Assembly (NCBI GenBank): GCA_024760905.1
Contig: CM045733.1
Location: 70,610,001-70,674,000, forward strand
Length of the DNA: 64,000 bases
Reading direction: 5' to 3'
Source: Plotosus lineatus
Taxonomy: Eukaryota > Chordata > Actinopteri > Siluriformes > Plotosidae
Position numbers and translations under genes: made by a program. The notes below the pieces were generated by a model. It saw nothing but the letters and a program-made list of their open reading frames with translations, had not been told where the DNA came from and searched no databases. This document shows positions 24,001 to 39,750 of the stretch, piece after piece. Position 1 is the first letter of the stretch, and the number at the start of each line of letters is the position of its first letter.

Positions 24001-27000
24001 CATTAATTGGCTCCTGTTTTTCAAAGAATGACTGACGTCACTAATTGAACTCCACAGTGCTCTTATTTTGAACACGCCCCTTTCAATTAGTGATTCATTA
24101 CACAGAATCAGCAAATTGCAGGTCATGACTGTTGGGCCTGTTGGATTATATTACTCTACAACACCCGATAGTACATTATTTTCCACCTAGAAATAAAATT
24201 TGTACCAAAAACAGTGATTGATCAGGTTAGTGATGTCCGACTGCTATTATTTCGATCACAACTGTTTGAATCAATTAACTAACTGATACAAGCTTGACAT
24301 TTGGTAAGAAGAGTCTTCCGATGATAGGCAATCTCTATTTGTCATCGGGATCACAATTTTCAGGATGGCTGTTTTGAAAACAAAATACCAGTACTGGTCT
24401 GTAATGTTTGAGTAAATTTCTTTGACTCGGATGACACTTATTTGTGATCATTCATCTTGAAAAATGTTCAAATTGAAGTGGCCAGTGAGTACAGCGTGAA
24501 GCATGGCACCAAAAATGTAGTTGTTCCACTTCTGCAGCTCAGAATGTTTTGGACCTTATATATGGTCACATGATACTACATTTGAAATATTGTACATTAT
24601 TAACTATGGTATAGAACAGAGGTCCCCAACCCCCGGTTCGTGGACCATTTGATACCGGTCCGCAAACAAAATAGTTCATGGTACAAATTATAGTTTTTTT
24701 TTTTGTTTGTTTTTTTTTTTTTTTTTTTCGAGCTTCCGGATCTTATTTTGAAAAACGACTGTTTCCGCCTTCGCCCGACTGCCGCGCTTCACTCTGTTGC
24801 GTCACTTCACACGTTAGCGAACCGCAGTTATAATTTTAAGCCACAAGCCTTTGGGGGGGTAAAATGAGTCAAAAACAAAAGTCACTGGAGAGATTTTTCG
24901 GAGGGAAACGAGCAAACGAGACGGCAGAAGCGTCGCGGACTGCTCACAAAAAGAAAGGTCCATTTAAAAGAAAATATCACGATTCCTACCTCAGTTACGG
25001 GTTCATCGCAACAGGTGATGCACAAAAGCCACATCCGCTCTGTGTTGTTTGCGGTAAACAGCTAAGTAATGATGCAATGAAACCCTCAAAACTTCTCCGC
25101 CACATTCGATCAAAGCACCCCGAGTTAAAAGACAAGCCCTTGCGATTTTTTGAAAGCAAAAAACGTCATCTTGAAGAACAACAGCAGTTCTCAAGGGTCA
25201 CCGGTTCCACGGACGTGTCTGCCCTGAAAGCGTCATTCTTGGTTGCAGAGCGCATCGCTAAAGCTCGGAAGCCCGTGACTATTGGAGAAGAACTGATTCT
25301 GCCTGCGACGAGGGACATTTGCCGTGAACTATTTGGAGAGAATGAGGCGCAAAAGGTAGCGAATGTCCCCCTTTCAGCCGCTACCATAACGAGAAGAATC
25401 GCTGAAATCGCGGAGGACGTCGAGGCACAGTTGTTCGAGAGGATCAAGGATTCACCGTGGTACGCAGTCCAGGTGGCCGACTCCACCGATGTTGACAACA
25501 AGGCGATTTTGCTCGTTTTTGTGCGATACATCTTCCAAGAGGATGTGCACGAGGATTTATTGTGCGCGTTAACTTTGCCAAGCAACAGCACCGCTGCAGA
25601 AACATTTCAGTCCTTGAACGATCACGTATCAGAAAGACTTGATTGGTCGTTTTGTGTTGGCGTGTGCACAGACGGAGCGGCTGCGGTGACTGGACGGCTT
25701 TCGGGTCTGACGGCCCAGATCAAGGAGGTCGCTCTCGAATGCGAGTCTACACACTGTGTCCTTCACAGGGAAATGCTGGCGAGCCGGAAACTGTCACCTG
25801 AGCTGAACAGTGTCTTGCAAGATGTGATTCAAGTTATTAATTACGTCAAAGTAAATGCCCTCAATTCGTGTCTGTCTGACCAGCTGTGTGAAGAGATGGA
25901 TGCAGAACATCAACGCCTTCTCGTGTACACACAAGTTGGATGGCCTTCTGCAGGCAAATCACTGACTCGAGTTTTTGAGTTAAGAGAGTCCTTGCAGAGA
26001 TTTCTTCGAAAAGAAGAGTCACCACTGGCAAAGTATTTTAGCAACGCTGATTGGATCTCGAAACTTGCTTACCTGTGCGACATTTTGAACCTGCTCAACG
26101 AACTCACTCTGTCACTTCAAGGAAAAATGACAACTGTCTTCAAGTTGGCAGATAAGGTTGCTGCCTTTAAAGCCAAACTGGAATTATGGCGGTGGAGAGT
26201 AAACGCAGGGACTTTCGACATGTTCCACACAGTAGCAGGGATTATAGAAGAGACTGAGGTCGAACCTTCATTCTGCCGGTTGGTGCATGACCACCTGCTG
26301 CAGCTTTCACAAGAGTTTGAGCATTACTTCCCAACAGAAAAAGACCCCAAAATGGCGAATGGCTGGATCCGCAACCCATTTCGGAACAAGCCCGGTCAAT
26401 CAACCCTATCTCTGTGCAAAGAGGAACAACTGATTGAGATCGCAAGTGACGGCGATCTTCAATCCATGTTTGAGACGACTTCAAATCTCTTTGCATTTTG
26501 GGTTAAAGTCAAAGCAGAATATCCTGACATTGCCACAGACGCACTAAAAGCCCTTCTTCCGTTTCCAAACACGCATCTGTGTGAGGCAGGGTTTTCTGCG
26601 GTGACAGCCACCAAAACAAGACTACACAGTAGACTGGATCTAGGAAACACAATTCGAGTGTCACTGTCTCCCATCACCCCCAGATGGGACCGTCTAGTAG
26701 AAAACAAGCCCGGCAGTCCCACTGACTCCACATCATGGTTAGTTGATATTATTGTACAAACTTGTTTGAATTGCCTCACATAAAGTGCACTAGTTGTCTT
26801 CGTTTCCTTTCGGCTGTTCCCTTCAGGGGTCGCCACAGCGAATCATCCGCCTCCATCTCACCCTGTCCTCTGCATCTTCATCTCTTACACCAACTACCTT
26901 CATTTCTTCCTTCACCACATCCATAAATCTCCTTGGTCTTCCTCTGGGCCTTCTGCCTGGTAGTTCCAACCTCAGCATCCTACTACCAATATACTCACTA

Positions 27001-27817
27001 TCCCTCCTCTGTACATGTCCAAACCATCTCAATCTAGCCTCTCTGACTTTGTCTCCTAAACATCTTACATGTGCTGTCCCTCTGATGTGCTCATTCCTGA
27101 TCCTATCCATCCTCGTTACTCCCAGAGAGAACCTCAACATTTTCATCTCTGCTACCTCCAGCTCTGCCTCCTGTCTTCTCCCCAGGGCCACTGTCTCTAA
27201 CCCATACAACATCGCCTCGGACACTTTTCCTTTCATTCTTGCCGATACCTTCCTATCACACCGGACATTTTAAAAGTGTAAATAGTTGTGCAGTAAATGC
27301 GATACTGTCGTTGTATTCAGATTAAATACTATGAACTGACAAAGGTTTTTTTTTTTAAATTTAAACACCTGTGACGCTAACCAAGCCGCAGAAACATTTT
27401 CATACATAAAACTGGTCCCTGGTGCAAAAAAGGTTGGGGACCCCTGGTATAAAGTACCAAACTTTAGATATATATTATATTCATATAGCTTTCGTAATGA
27501 GGTTTTCAAATACTTGTCATTTGTTTTGTTAATATAGTGAATAAGCTCTGAGTATTTTTAACTTAAGGATGATACTGTAGGTATTTCATGCTGTAAATTG
27601 GTCCCATAACTCCCGTTTTGTGTTTTTCTTCATGAAAGGCTGTGGTGTGAACCTTGGCATGAGGGGCCTGGAGTCTTTGGGCCTGTTTATCTACAGGACT
27701 GCCACTGCTCAGGATCAGAATGATGTGTTTGAAGCCCTTTCAGCAAAAATCCAGCACTCCAAACATGTGGCTGAGACCTTCAGACAAACTGGACTGGCGA
27801 CAGCAATGTTCGAATGA
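10917..27817 (+). CDS. Unrecognised conserved protein, C-terminal four exons
   Basis: Four exons join in frame: 10,917-11,086 (the start could also be 10,910), 15,452-15,670, 18,300-18,513 and 27,639-27,817, the last ending in TGA. All have AG acceptors and GT donors (gtcagt, gtaaca, gtaagt), and the phases agree: 0, 0, then 1 with a Gly codon split across the last junction. Together they encode about 262 residues containing ADGSCGDSCSVLGISSEYI, LYFDLSAYGIDAVKESRSF, LTLHCMQCSRRLFEIM and a C-terminus ending TGLATAMFE. I do not recognise the family; there is no obvious transmembrane segment, catalytic signature or repeat. The codon pattern and clean splice phases indicate a real host gene rather than transposon sequence. 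The 5' part was not found in 1-10,900, so it lies upstream or in exons too short to see. The third intron (9.1 kb) holds several transposons. A polyadenylation signal follows at 28,060. Confidence 0.75.
11162..12828 (-). mobile_element. Tc1-like element with long terminal repeats, rearranged
   Basis: Inverted repeats of about 210 bp occupy roughly 11,162-11,370 and 12,620-12,828. The outer ends read TACAAACCAGATTCACAAAA and its near complement, with TA at both edges. The - strand at 11,992-12,321 encodes a Tc1-type N-terminal region (QSRKTISDARDLLSFKRHC, ITEWAQQYFQRPLSVNTIHR). Further left the transposase is disrupted by an internal inverted duplication. The segment at about 11,350-11,600 recurs at 15,837-16,060. 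It lies in intron 1 of the unnamed + strand gene. Confidence 0.85.
11694..11996. repeat. Near-perfect inverted duplication, ~137-bp arms
   Basis: Arm 1 (11,694-11,830) and arm 2 (11,861-11,996) are complementary with only a handful of mismatches, separated by 30 bp. Arm 1 plus the spacer read on the + strand as a transposase piece (ASVMVWGCMSACGMGSLHIW). Arm 2 is the same coding stretch on the - strand, continuous with the N-terminal transposase part. The structure is therefore an inverted copy of one transposase segment inside the element. Confidence 0.9.
13097..13590 (-). pseudogene. LINE polyprotein C-terminal fragment
   Basis: The - strand contains VLSWKRVECTLQ, a polymerase-thumb-like EFKYLEVLFTIEGRMEQEMD, then SKREEIPGIDPEYV and a Trp-rich end (PATRPWIRWKDEDAI). 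This order resembles the C-terminal part of non-LTR retrotransposon polyproteins in which an 'FKYLGVLFTSEG' block is followed by a terminal domain. The middle is deleted and the frame shifts between pieces. It is distinct from the RTE copies elsewhere in the window, and the clade is not resolved. Confidence 0.65.
13914..14108 (-). mobile_element. SINE-A, truncated copy
   Basis: The - strand has the SINE-A 3' end (gattcgc... ctgtggcgacc-like tail and ccgaaaggaaa) and body (gacaggaagagcatccgact, cagcgtgtttctgtccctt, aaagaaccattgctgacttt). The tRNA-like head is absent, so the copy is 5' truncated. Confidence 0.75.
14109..15451. other. Intron 1 remainder, nothing seen
   Basis: AT-rich intron of the unnamed + strand gene. 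Open frames of 60-70 codons occur, but none has splice borders plus a recognisable domain. Confidence 0.5.
15797..15836. repeat. (TC)n-(TA)n microsatellite
   Basis: A TC tract of about 10 units followed by about 8 TA units, directly left of a Tc1-type fragment. Confidence 0.9.
15837..16062 (+). mobile_element. Fragment related to the 11.2-kb Tc1-like element
   Basis: Sequence from gtcaactcaaagttgggtca to about 16,062 closely follows 11,348-11,580 (ctgcaaacgt, gacaagtttctcaagtttag, cccattcttgtctaatacag). It has no terminal repeats of its own, so it is a truncated piece. It lies in intron 2 of the unnamed gene. Confidence 0.75.
16213..16313 (+). mobile_element. SINE-B tail fragment
   Basis: A short piece of the SINE-B 3' part (aactggcaagctgtttgggatg) ending with AATGAATGAATGAATAAG-like repeats. 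Head and body are missing. Confidence 0.6.
16323..17105 (+). mobile_element. Short non-autonomous hAT element
   Basis: The ends read CAGTGGTTCCTAA and the complement of CAGTGGTTCTTAA, as in hAT transposons. They are flanked by 8-bp direct repeats, GTCTAAAG (16,315-16,322) and GTCTGAAG (17,106-17,113), which differ at one base. Inside, at about 16,578-16,700 on the + strand, is a BED-finger-like remnant (MLSKKESGRKNMYN ... ICMICKVGS) before stops. The 783-bp length means most of the transposase is gone. Confidence 0.85.
17349..17524 (+). mobile_element. SINE-B tail between (AAT)n tracts
   Basis: A SINE-B 3' segment (ggcctgtcaagttgtccagg ... ttcagaaaataaatg, about 17,378-17,488) is bounded by (AAT)n microsatellites at 17,349-17,376 and 17,489-17,524. 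The right tract may be the expanded SINE tail. Confidence 0.65.
17955..18027. repeat. (TG)n and (GA)n microsatellites
   Basis: About 8 TG units, a short spacer (tacatga), then about 25 GA units to 18,027, in intron 2 of the unnamed gene. Confidence 0.9.
18514..20670. other. Intron 3, left part: mostly unique, decayed repeats
   Basis: No coding exon recognised. At about 19,912-20,175 there is an old - strand SINE-B copy (gggcctaatggttaaaga..., cctgggttt-type B box). At about 20,410-20,600 a decayed repeat with a 'gctggtttgagtatttct... cacaactgtctcttgggttt' pattern is present; I associate this with fish DNA transposon relics but cannot classify it. Confidence 0.5.
21061..22571 (-). mobile_element. 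RTE LINE, internally deleted, with target duplication
   Basis: Direct repeats GAAATAACCCTTTAGT (21,045-21,060) and GAAATAACCTTTTAGT (22,572-22,587) flank it. On the - strand it has the RTE 5' leader, the start of the endonuclease frame (MSLGLRVGTLNVGTMAGRG at 22,286, then GADFNGHVGAGN), a jump near 21,451, and the polymerase C-terminus (LRWFGHVQRRDSEYIGSRM) with the 3' end (ccgaaaggaaaagaag). The junction lies at GAAACAG, which occurs twice in the longer copy at 58,883 and 60,547, so 1,664 bp are missing between these repeats. Confidence 0.9.
21639..22286 (-). pseudogene. RTE endonuclease domain, 5' part of ORF
   Basis: A continuous 215-codon frame with the apurinic-endonuclease fold of RTE LINEs. 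Motifs in order: LNVGTMAGRGREL, DILCVQETRWKGSKA, VVSAYAPQAGCELEEK, GADFNGHVGAGNRGDEEV, AQVDYILCR. The frame then shifts, the linker continues at 21,408-21,632, and the reverse transcriptase core is absent because of the internal deletion. Proteins of this type are often labelled 'craniofacial development protein 2-like' in fish annotations. It is not a host gene. Confidence 0.85.
23200..23950 (-). pseudogene. Tc1-like transposase pseudogene
   Basis: The - strand at 23,213-23,467 reads MIWGCFSYYGLRLIYCISG ... VFQLDNDPKHTSKWAPSWF, the C-terminal catalytic half of a Tc1 transposase with the second aspartate in LDNDPKHTS. N-terminal pieces lie further right, to about 23,940 (including FSKIMRKNGS-like and GRSRHCSEEQR-like fragments), with stops and shifts. 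It cannot encode active enzyme. Confidence 0.75.
24864..26783 (+). CDS. hAT transposase, ZBED5-like, 639 aa, intact
   Basis: An uninterrupted 639-codon frame from an ATG preceded by gggggggtaaa. Residues about 36-85 form a BED zinc finger (CVVCGKQLSN ... LLRHIRSKH). Residues ~190-300 carry the RNase-H-like first block (VQVADSTDVDNKAILLVF, GVCTDGAAAVTGRLSGL), followed by THCVLHREML. Then comes the helical insertion, with LVYTQVGWPSAGKSLTRVFE; family members usually have RWLSRGK here, so a conserved-looking segment is altered. The C-terminal hAT dimerisation region is FPNTHLCEAGFSAVTATKTR. Length is close to that of vertebrate ZBED5-type proteins (~690). It may encode active transposase or a domesticated DNA-binding protein. 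No introns are needed. Base composition is richer in GC than the flanking intron. Confidence 0.85.
   Translation: MSQKQKSLERFFGGKRANETAEASRTAHKKKGPFKRKYHDSYLSYGFIATGDAQKPHPLCVVCGKQLSNDAMKPSKLLRHIRSKHPELKDKPLRFFESKKRHLEEQQQFSRVTGSTDVSALKASFLVAERIAKARKPVTIGEELILPATRDICRELFGENEAQKVANVPLSAATITRRIAEIAEDVEAQLFERIKDSPWYAVQVADSTDVDNKAILLVFVRYIFQEDVHEDLLCALTLPSNSTAAETFQSLNDHVSERLDWSFCVGVCTDGAAAVTGRLSGLTAQIKEVALECESTHCVLHREMLASRKLSPELNSVLQDVIQVINYVKVNALNSCLSDQLCEEMDAEHQRLLVYTQVGWPSAGKSLTRVFELRESLQRFLRKEESPLAKYFSNADWISKLAYLCDILNLLNELTLSLQGKMTTVFKLADKVAAFKAKLELWRWRVNAGTFDMFHTVAGIIEETEVEPSFCRLVHDHLLQLSQEFEHYFPTEKDPKMANGWIRNPFRNKPGQSTLSLCKEEQLIEIASDGDLQSMFETTSNLFAFWVKVKAEYPDIATDALKALLPFPNTHLCEAGFSAVTATKTRLHSRLDLGNTIRVSLSPITPRWDRLVENKPGSPTDSTSWLVDIIVQTCLNCLT
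26790..27270 (-). mobile_element. RTE LINE 3' fragment
   Basis: The - strand encodes only the RTE polymerase C-terminus (MLYGLETVALGRRQEAELEV, LRWFGHVQRRDSEYIGSRML, LELPGRRPRGRPRR) and ends in the RTE 3' terminus (ggcgacccctgaagggaaca gccgaaagg). It is 5' truncated at the right side and inserted just after the hAT transposase stop codon. A minimal aaagtg sequence is found on both sides. Confidence 0.85.
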
Positions 27818-28059
27818 AGAGATGCGAGTGCACCCTCATGCACCTCGATGCCCAGGAGAAACGGTCTTAAGGCTTCGAAGTGTCCGATCATGCTTCTGCT
27901 CTAATGATTTTGTAAACTGGTGTAAGTGCTCAAAGGAAGCAAAGTTTGTGTCCAAGCTTGAACCCTGAAGGGTGAAAATTCAGATTCTTTGTGTTGTATA
28001 AGGAGCGTCATGTGAAACCTTTTGTGAGCGCGTGGATGTGATCTAAACCCAAAATATCA

Positions 28060-28065
28060 ATTAAA
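28060..28065 (+). promoter_or_regulatory. Polyadenylation signal of the unnamed + gene
   Basis: ATTAAA, about 240 bp after the TGA at 27,815-27,817. It is the first canonical variant signal downstream of the stop. Confidence 0.55.
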
Positions 28066-28648
28066 TGTTGACGGCACTCATCTGTACTTGGTACTATGAA
28101 TATTTTTTTCAAGTTGACCTTTTGAATGTGTTCATTACTTTGTCACCACACTTTTGATTGCACTTCCATAGTCTTGAGGTTTTATCACCAGTTATGGCTG
28201 GCAGTTGGGTTTTTTAACTCTGCATCATATCGGTGCTGCTGTCTGCTTTTAAACATGACGACTGCTCAACCAAATAATTCATGTGATTGAAGTTAGTGAA
28301 GTGTCACAGTAGGATTGGCATCGCTCCTAGGGGAGATTGCGATTGGCTCTATACTGGGATAATTGCCATCGCTACCGTGACATACACATAACTGGATATC
28401 CAAGACAAACAGGTCTGGGTTTAACTTTCATTTCCCTGTTCAGTTAAAGCACATACAAGAATTTGCAATGAGGTTTAGATACAAACTCAGATTCATTCCC
28501 TGTGCAATAAATATCAAGCTAGTTTGTTTCAAAATAAAGAAGTCAATTTTGATTACGCATTTAAGTAACACAGCAGCCACCAAGAAGCATGACTGAGATC
28601 ACAAAATGTTTCGTACGGGTTTTTAAGAAGCAGAAACACAGCTCTTGG

Positions 28649-28654
28649 TTTAAT
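28649..28654 (-). promoter_or_regulatory. pdia3: Polyadenylation signal of pdia3
   Basis: ATTAAA on the - strand, about 400 bp downstream of the pdia3 stop codon at 29,050-29,052. No AATAAA was found closer. Confidence 0.5.
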
Positions 28655-28831
28655 AGGCCTTTACTTCACAATCTCTCCAAATGTACAAAAAAAAACCCCC
28701 CAAAAAAAACCAAGATATGGTACAAAAAAAGCAAAAGGGAAAAGTCGTAATTGTTCACTAAAGCCCTCCCCCCTTCCCATGTGAAAGAAAACATGACTGA
28801 ACTTGGTCTCAAAACCAAAGTGCATCTGGTG

Positions 28832-28872
28832 AGGTACAGTGTGGGGAAAGCGAGTTTGACCACACTGTACCT
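28832..28872 (-). promoter_or_regulatory. pdia3: Stem-loop in pdia3 3' UTR
   Basis: A perfect 13-bp inverted repeat (AGGTACAGTGTGG at 28,832-28,844 and its complement at 28,860-28,872) with a 15-nt loop. It lies about 180-220 nt after the pdia3 stop codon, before the predicted polyadenylation signal. In the mRNA it would form a stable hairpin. Its function is unknown. Confidence 0.7.
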
Positions 28873-29049
28873 GTGACATTACTTAAAAATCACATAAAGG
28901 CCTGGCCATGACAACTTTCCACAGTGTCCCCAGAGCAGCTGGCCCAAGAAAGAGCCGACATTATGGCAGAGCTTTCGGATGTTCACTAAAGTCGGAATAT
29001 AATTTAGCTCCCACATGATTCTTGTCAGATCTTTTTGCCAGTCGATAAT

Positions 29050-36966
<7,917 letters not shown>

Positions 36967-37141
36967 CGTAGAAAAGCGTCCTGCACGTCCGCCTCAAAAA
37001 TGAGTGAGCCTTGGCGAGATTGTCGAGTGATTCGGATGGAAGTCAACACCCGGTGAAACAGGCCCCGTGAACTGGAGAAAAAGAAAGAAACACACCAGCG
37101 GCCCAAACGCACAAACCCGGAGCTCCTCAAAGTAACCAGAG

Positions 37142-37175
37142 TGTGGCATATCCCTATTGGACTATTTTCCACGTG
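37142..37175 (-). promoter_or_regulatory. pdia3: ERSE-like element and E-box upstream of pdia3
   Basis: On the - strand CCAAT (37,160-37,156), nine bases, then CCACA (37,146-37,142) differs at one base from the ER-stress element CCAAT-N9-CCACG. A CACGTG palindrome lies at 37,170-37,175 and another CCAAT on the + strand at about 37,183. They are about 180-220 bp upstream of the pdia3 start codon. PDIA3 is a known unfolded-protein-response gene, so the placement is sensible, but binding is inferred. Confidence 0.5.
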
Positions 37176-37399
37176 ACACCCTACCAATCAGCAAATCAGA
37201 GAAGCGCATACAAACAGTTCCTGGTTTCAATAAAAGTCCTCCTTGGGTCAATAATACAAGCGCAAGCTTCCATCCTGGTCCTGGAGTAAGCCCTGCACAT
37301 CTTTGTACCTTGCTTGGACACACCTAATTCAACTAATCCACTCTGCGCTTCCGATGTGGAGGTGAGTCTGTTGCTGTTGGGAAACATTACAATCTAAGG

Positions 37400-37613
37400 A
37401 AGAGTATCTTCCTCCAGAACCAGGGTTATAAAATGGAACACAAACACAGGGCTTGTCAAACCCTCTGTTTGCCAGGAACCCCTAACATCAATCACAACAC
37501 AAACCCATTTTAGAGACCAAATATGGCAAATACATATTTGATGCTAATTTATTAAAGGCATTGAAACATTTTTTGTTTATACATATAGAAATATATATGA
37601 TATATAAAGATGC

Positions 37614-37646
<33 letters not shown>

Positions 37647-38015
37647 TCAGGTAATAACAATCATTTCATGTTAGCAATAGATAGGACTTGCACCCTATCA
37701 TTCCTTTAATATTCTTAGATTGTTATAAAAATATATCTCATTTAGCACACCCCCCCCCCCCCCGCCAAGAAATAATTGTATTTATTAGTATATTTTAACA
37801 ACATTTTGTGTGTATAAGCAGATTCCACTTTATAATGTTAAATCTCAATCTCAGTGAATACATGCATGCACTAAGCATATATATTTTTGCCAAAAAATTG
37901 GCAAATTTTCTAAAAAATAAATTATGCACCATATAAAATGGTGAAAAACACTTTAGAAATAGGAAAATGAACTCAAATTTCTGAAAATTTTCAATCTGTA
38001 AAAAAGTTATGTAGT
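37400..38015. other. Intergenic, (AAT)n and poly-C only
   Basis: Between the pdia3 5' end and the first SINE I see an (AAT)n tract (37,614-37,643) and a run of about 18 C near 37,750-37,763. No gene is supported. Confidence 0.6.
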
Positions 38016-38019
38016 TAAT

Positions 38020-38235
38020 TGGGCCGCACTGTGGCATAGTGGTTCGCAAGTCTGCCGCACAGCAAGAAGGCCTGGGTTCAATTCCAGGCCCGGGTGTTTT
38101 TGTGTAGAGTTTGTATGTTCTCCCCGTGTACTTCCTCTGGGTAGTCTGGTTTCCTCTCACAGTCCAAAAGCATGCACAGTCGCTTAATTGGCTGTTCCAA
38201 ATTGCCCCTAGGTGTGAGTTAGTCCGTATGTGGTC
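38020..38235 (+). mobile_element. SINE-B, head and body
   Basis: GGGCCGCACTGTGGCATAGTGG gives an A box TGGCATAGTGG, followed by a B box GGTTCAATTCC, then gtgtagagtttgtatgttct, cacagtccaaaagcatg and tgttccaaattgcccctagg. The 3' tail seen in other copies is missing. Confidence 0.8.
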
Positions 38236-38462
38236 TGGTTAACCATATGGTAGATCATTGTGATCACAGCCATGACAATCCCTGTATGAGTATCATTCAA
38301 GCTTCAGGGATCGACGTCCATTTTTCACGATTAGATGTAGATGTAGAGACATGAAGTTCATTTGTTATTGTTTGTAAATGATCTGAACTGTCAATGTCAA
38401 AGATAAAATGCATCCATTGTCTCATTCATAATACATAGACAGGATAGTATTTTTTTTTTTAA

Positions 38463-38815
38463 TAAGGGGGCAGTGGTGGTCTAGTGGTATAGGGCGCTGG
38501 ATCGCTGATCCAAAGGTTGGGGGTTCGAGTCCCACTCTCCACAAGGTTGTCACTGTCCCCCCCAGTGCAGCTAACTGGGTTATCAAAGGCGGGCCATGTC
38601 TGTCACTGTCTATGGTGAGAGGTTCATGTAAAAGAACCATTGCTGACTTTCGTAAAGAGGAGCTGCAAAGTCGTCAGCATGTTTCTGTCCCTTGCTATAA
38701 AGGGTTGTGACAGGAAGGGCATCCGACGTAAAAACCTCTGCCAAATCAAACGTGCAAATCAGATGATTCACTGTGGTGACTCCCGAGTAAAAGGGAAAAA
38801 GCCGAAAGGAAGACA
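38463..38815 (+). mobile_element. SINE-A, full length
   Basis: Exact A box at 38,477-38,487 and B box at 38,522-38,532. Same organisation as the copy at 32,795: body, RTE 5'-leader-like segment (gacaggaagggcatccgacg) and RTE 3'-like end (gccgaaaggaa). The flanks share the T-rich sequence agtattttttt...aata on both sides, an imperfect target duplication. Confidence 0.9.
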
Positions 38816-38855
38816 GACAGTATTTTTTTAATAGGAAAATCTTACTTTTTTTCAG

Positions 38856-39151
38856 TTCATTTTCTGAAACTGCTTCATCCTAATTAGGGTCGCGGGGAGG
38901 CTGGTGCCCATCCCAGCCAACTCAGAGCGAGGGCAGAGTACACCCTGGACAGCTCGCCAGGCCATCACAGGGCGGAAACACACTGACGGCTTTGCAGCCT
39001 ACTCTTGTCGAAAGTCAGCAATGGTTCTTTTACATCCAGTTAGCTGTCCTGGAGGGGGGGTGACAACCTTGTGGAGAGTGGGACTTGAACCCCCAACCTT
39101 TTTGGATCAGCGATCCAGCGCCTTGTACCACTACACCACCACTGCCCCTGA
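38856..39151 (-). mobile_element. Chimeric SINE (A head, B tail)
   Basis: The - strand starts with the SINE-A head (GGGGCAGTGGTGGTGTAGTGG, B box GGTTCAAGTCC) and body to cagtgtgtttccgccctgt, then passes into the SINE-B tail (gatggcctggcgagctgtcc, ggtgtactctgccctcgctc) and ends at a gaaaatgaactg-type terminus. The switch point is close to that in the copy at 9,579-9,882. Confidence 0.8.
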
Positions 39152-39750
39152 AGGTTATCTTAAGGTTCTCTAATACAATTCACAAAAAACTGAGGAAACA
39201 TTCCAAAGTATTGTTCTGTGAACGTTATGAAAATGTTCAAGTGCAGATGCCGCCACATTTGTTTCTACCCTTTCCTCCCCACTTTAGTTAGTGATGCACT
39301 CAGGATCCTATCAGTGATTCACTGGTCATGTTTCCTTGTATTTTGTTTTGTAGGTACTAACTACTACATATTTGAAAAAAAAAAACCCTGTTTTTTGGAG
39401 ATACTGTACTTTCAGCCAGTCATCTACCCGTACCAATTTGTCCCTTGAAAAAGTCACTCGGAGCCCATGTCTCCTGCTTTTATCGGATCAACTTCAAGAA
39501 CTAACTGTCATTGGTATCTGCCTTATACAATCACCTCCGCTGTAACAAACAATGCATTCATTTTACCCAGTGGTTTTAATCTTCTGGATGAATGGTGCAA
39601 GATTTTTGGTGCCCTTTATTTATTTGGTAAACCCAGTGCAATAGCACCACCAGCAGTCACAAGAAAAAAACACAGAATACTACACTATGATTAAGGTGTT
39701 GACTGATCAAGTCTTTTTAAGTAAAACACCTCACCAGCAGATGGTGGTCT

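Larger units (their letters stand above)
20677..24264 (-). mobile_element. Tc1/mariner-like element split by an RTE insertion
   Basis: Left end CAGTTGTGTTCAAAATAATA and right end (complement of CAGTTGTGATCGAAATAATA) are inverted repeats of about 25 bp. TA precedes the left end (20,675-20,676); the right TA has mutated. After subtraction of the RTE insert (21,061-22,571) and its duplicated target, the element is about 2.06 kb. Its - strand carries a broken transposase. It lies in intron 3 of the unnamed gene. Confidence 0.8.
24617..27446 (+). mobile_element. hAT (ZBED5-like) element with intact transposase
   Basis: Ends read CAGAGGTCCCCAACCCCCGG and the complement of CAGGGGTCCCCAACCTTTTT, typical of hAT elements. 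They are flanked by imperfect 8-bp repeats, gtatagaa (24,609-24,616) and gtataaag (27,447-27,454). The transposase frame runs 24,864-26,783. A 3' RTE fragment was later inserted at about 26,790-27,270. A long T-rich run (24,693-24,728) precedes the gene. The whole element sits in intron 3 of the unnamed + strand gene, in the same orientation. Confidence 0.9.

Noticed and set aside
28304..28381. Inverted repeat near the end of the unnamed gene
   Set aside because: Arms pair for only about 10 bp with a mismatch; too weak to call.
38463..38540. tRNA gene candidates from exact A and B boxes
   Set aside because: The boxes belong to SINE heads present in several copies with target duplications; the heads lack a proper cloverleaf and anticodon context.
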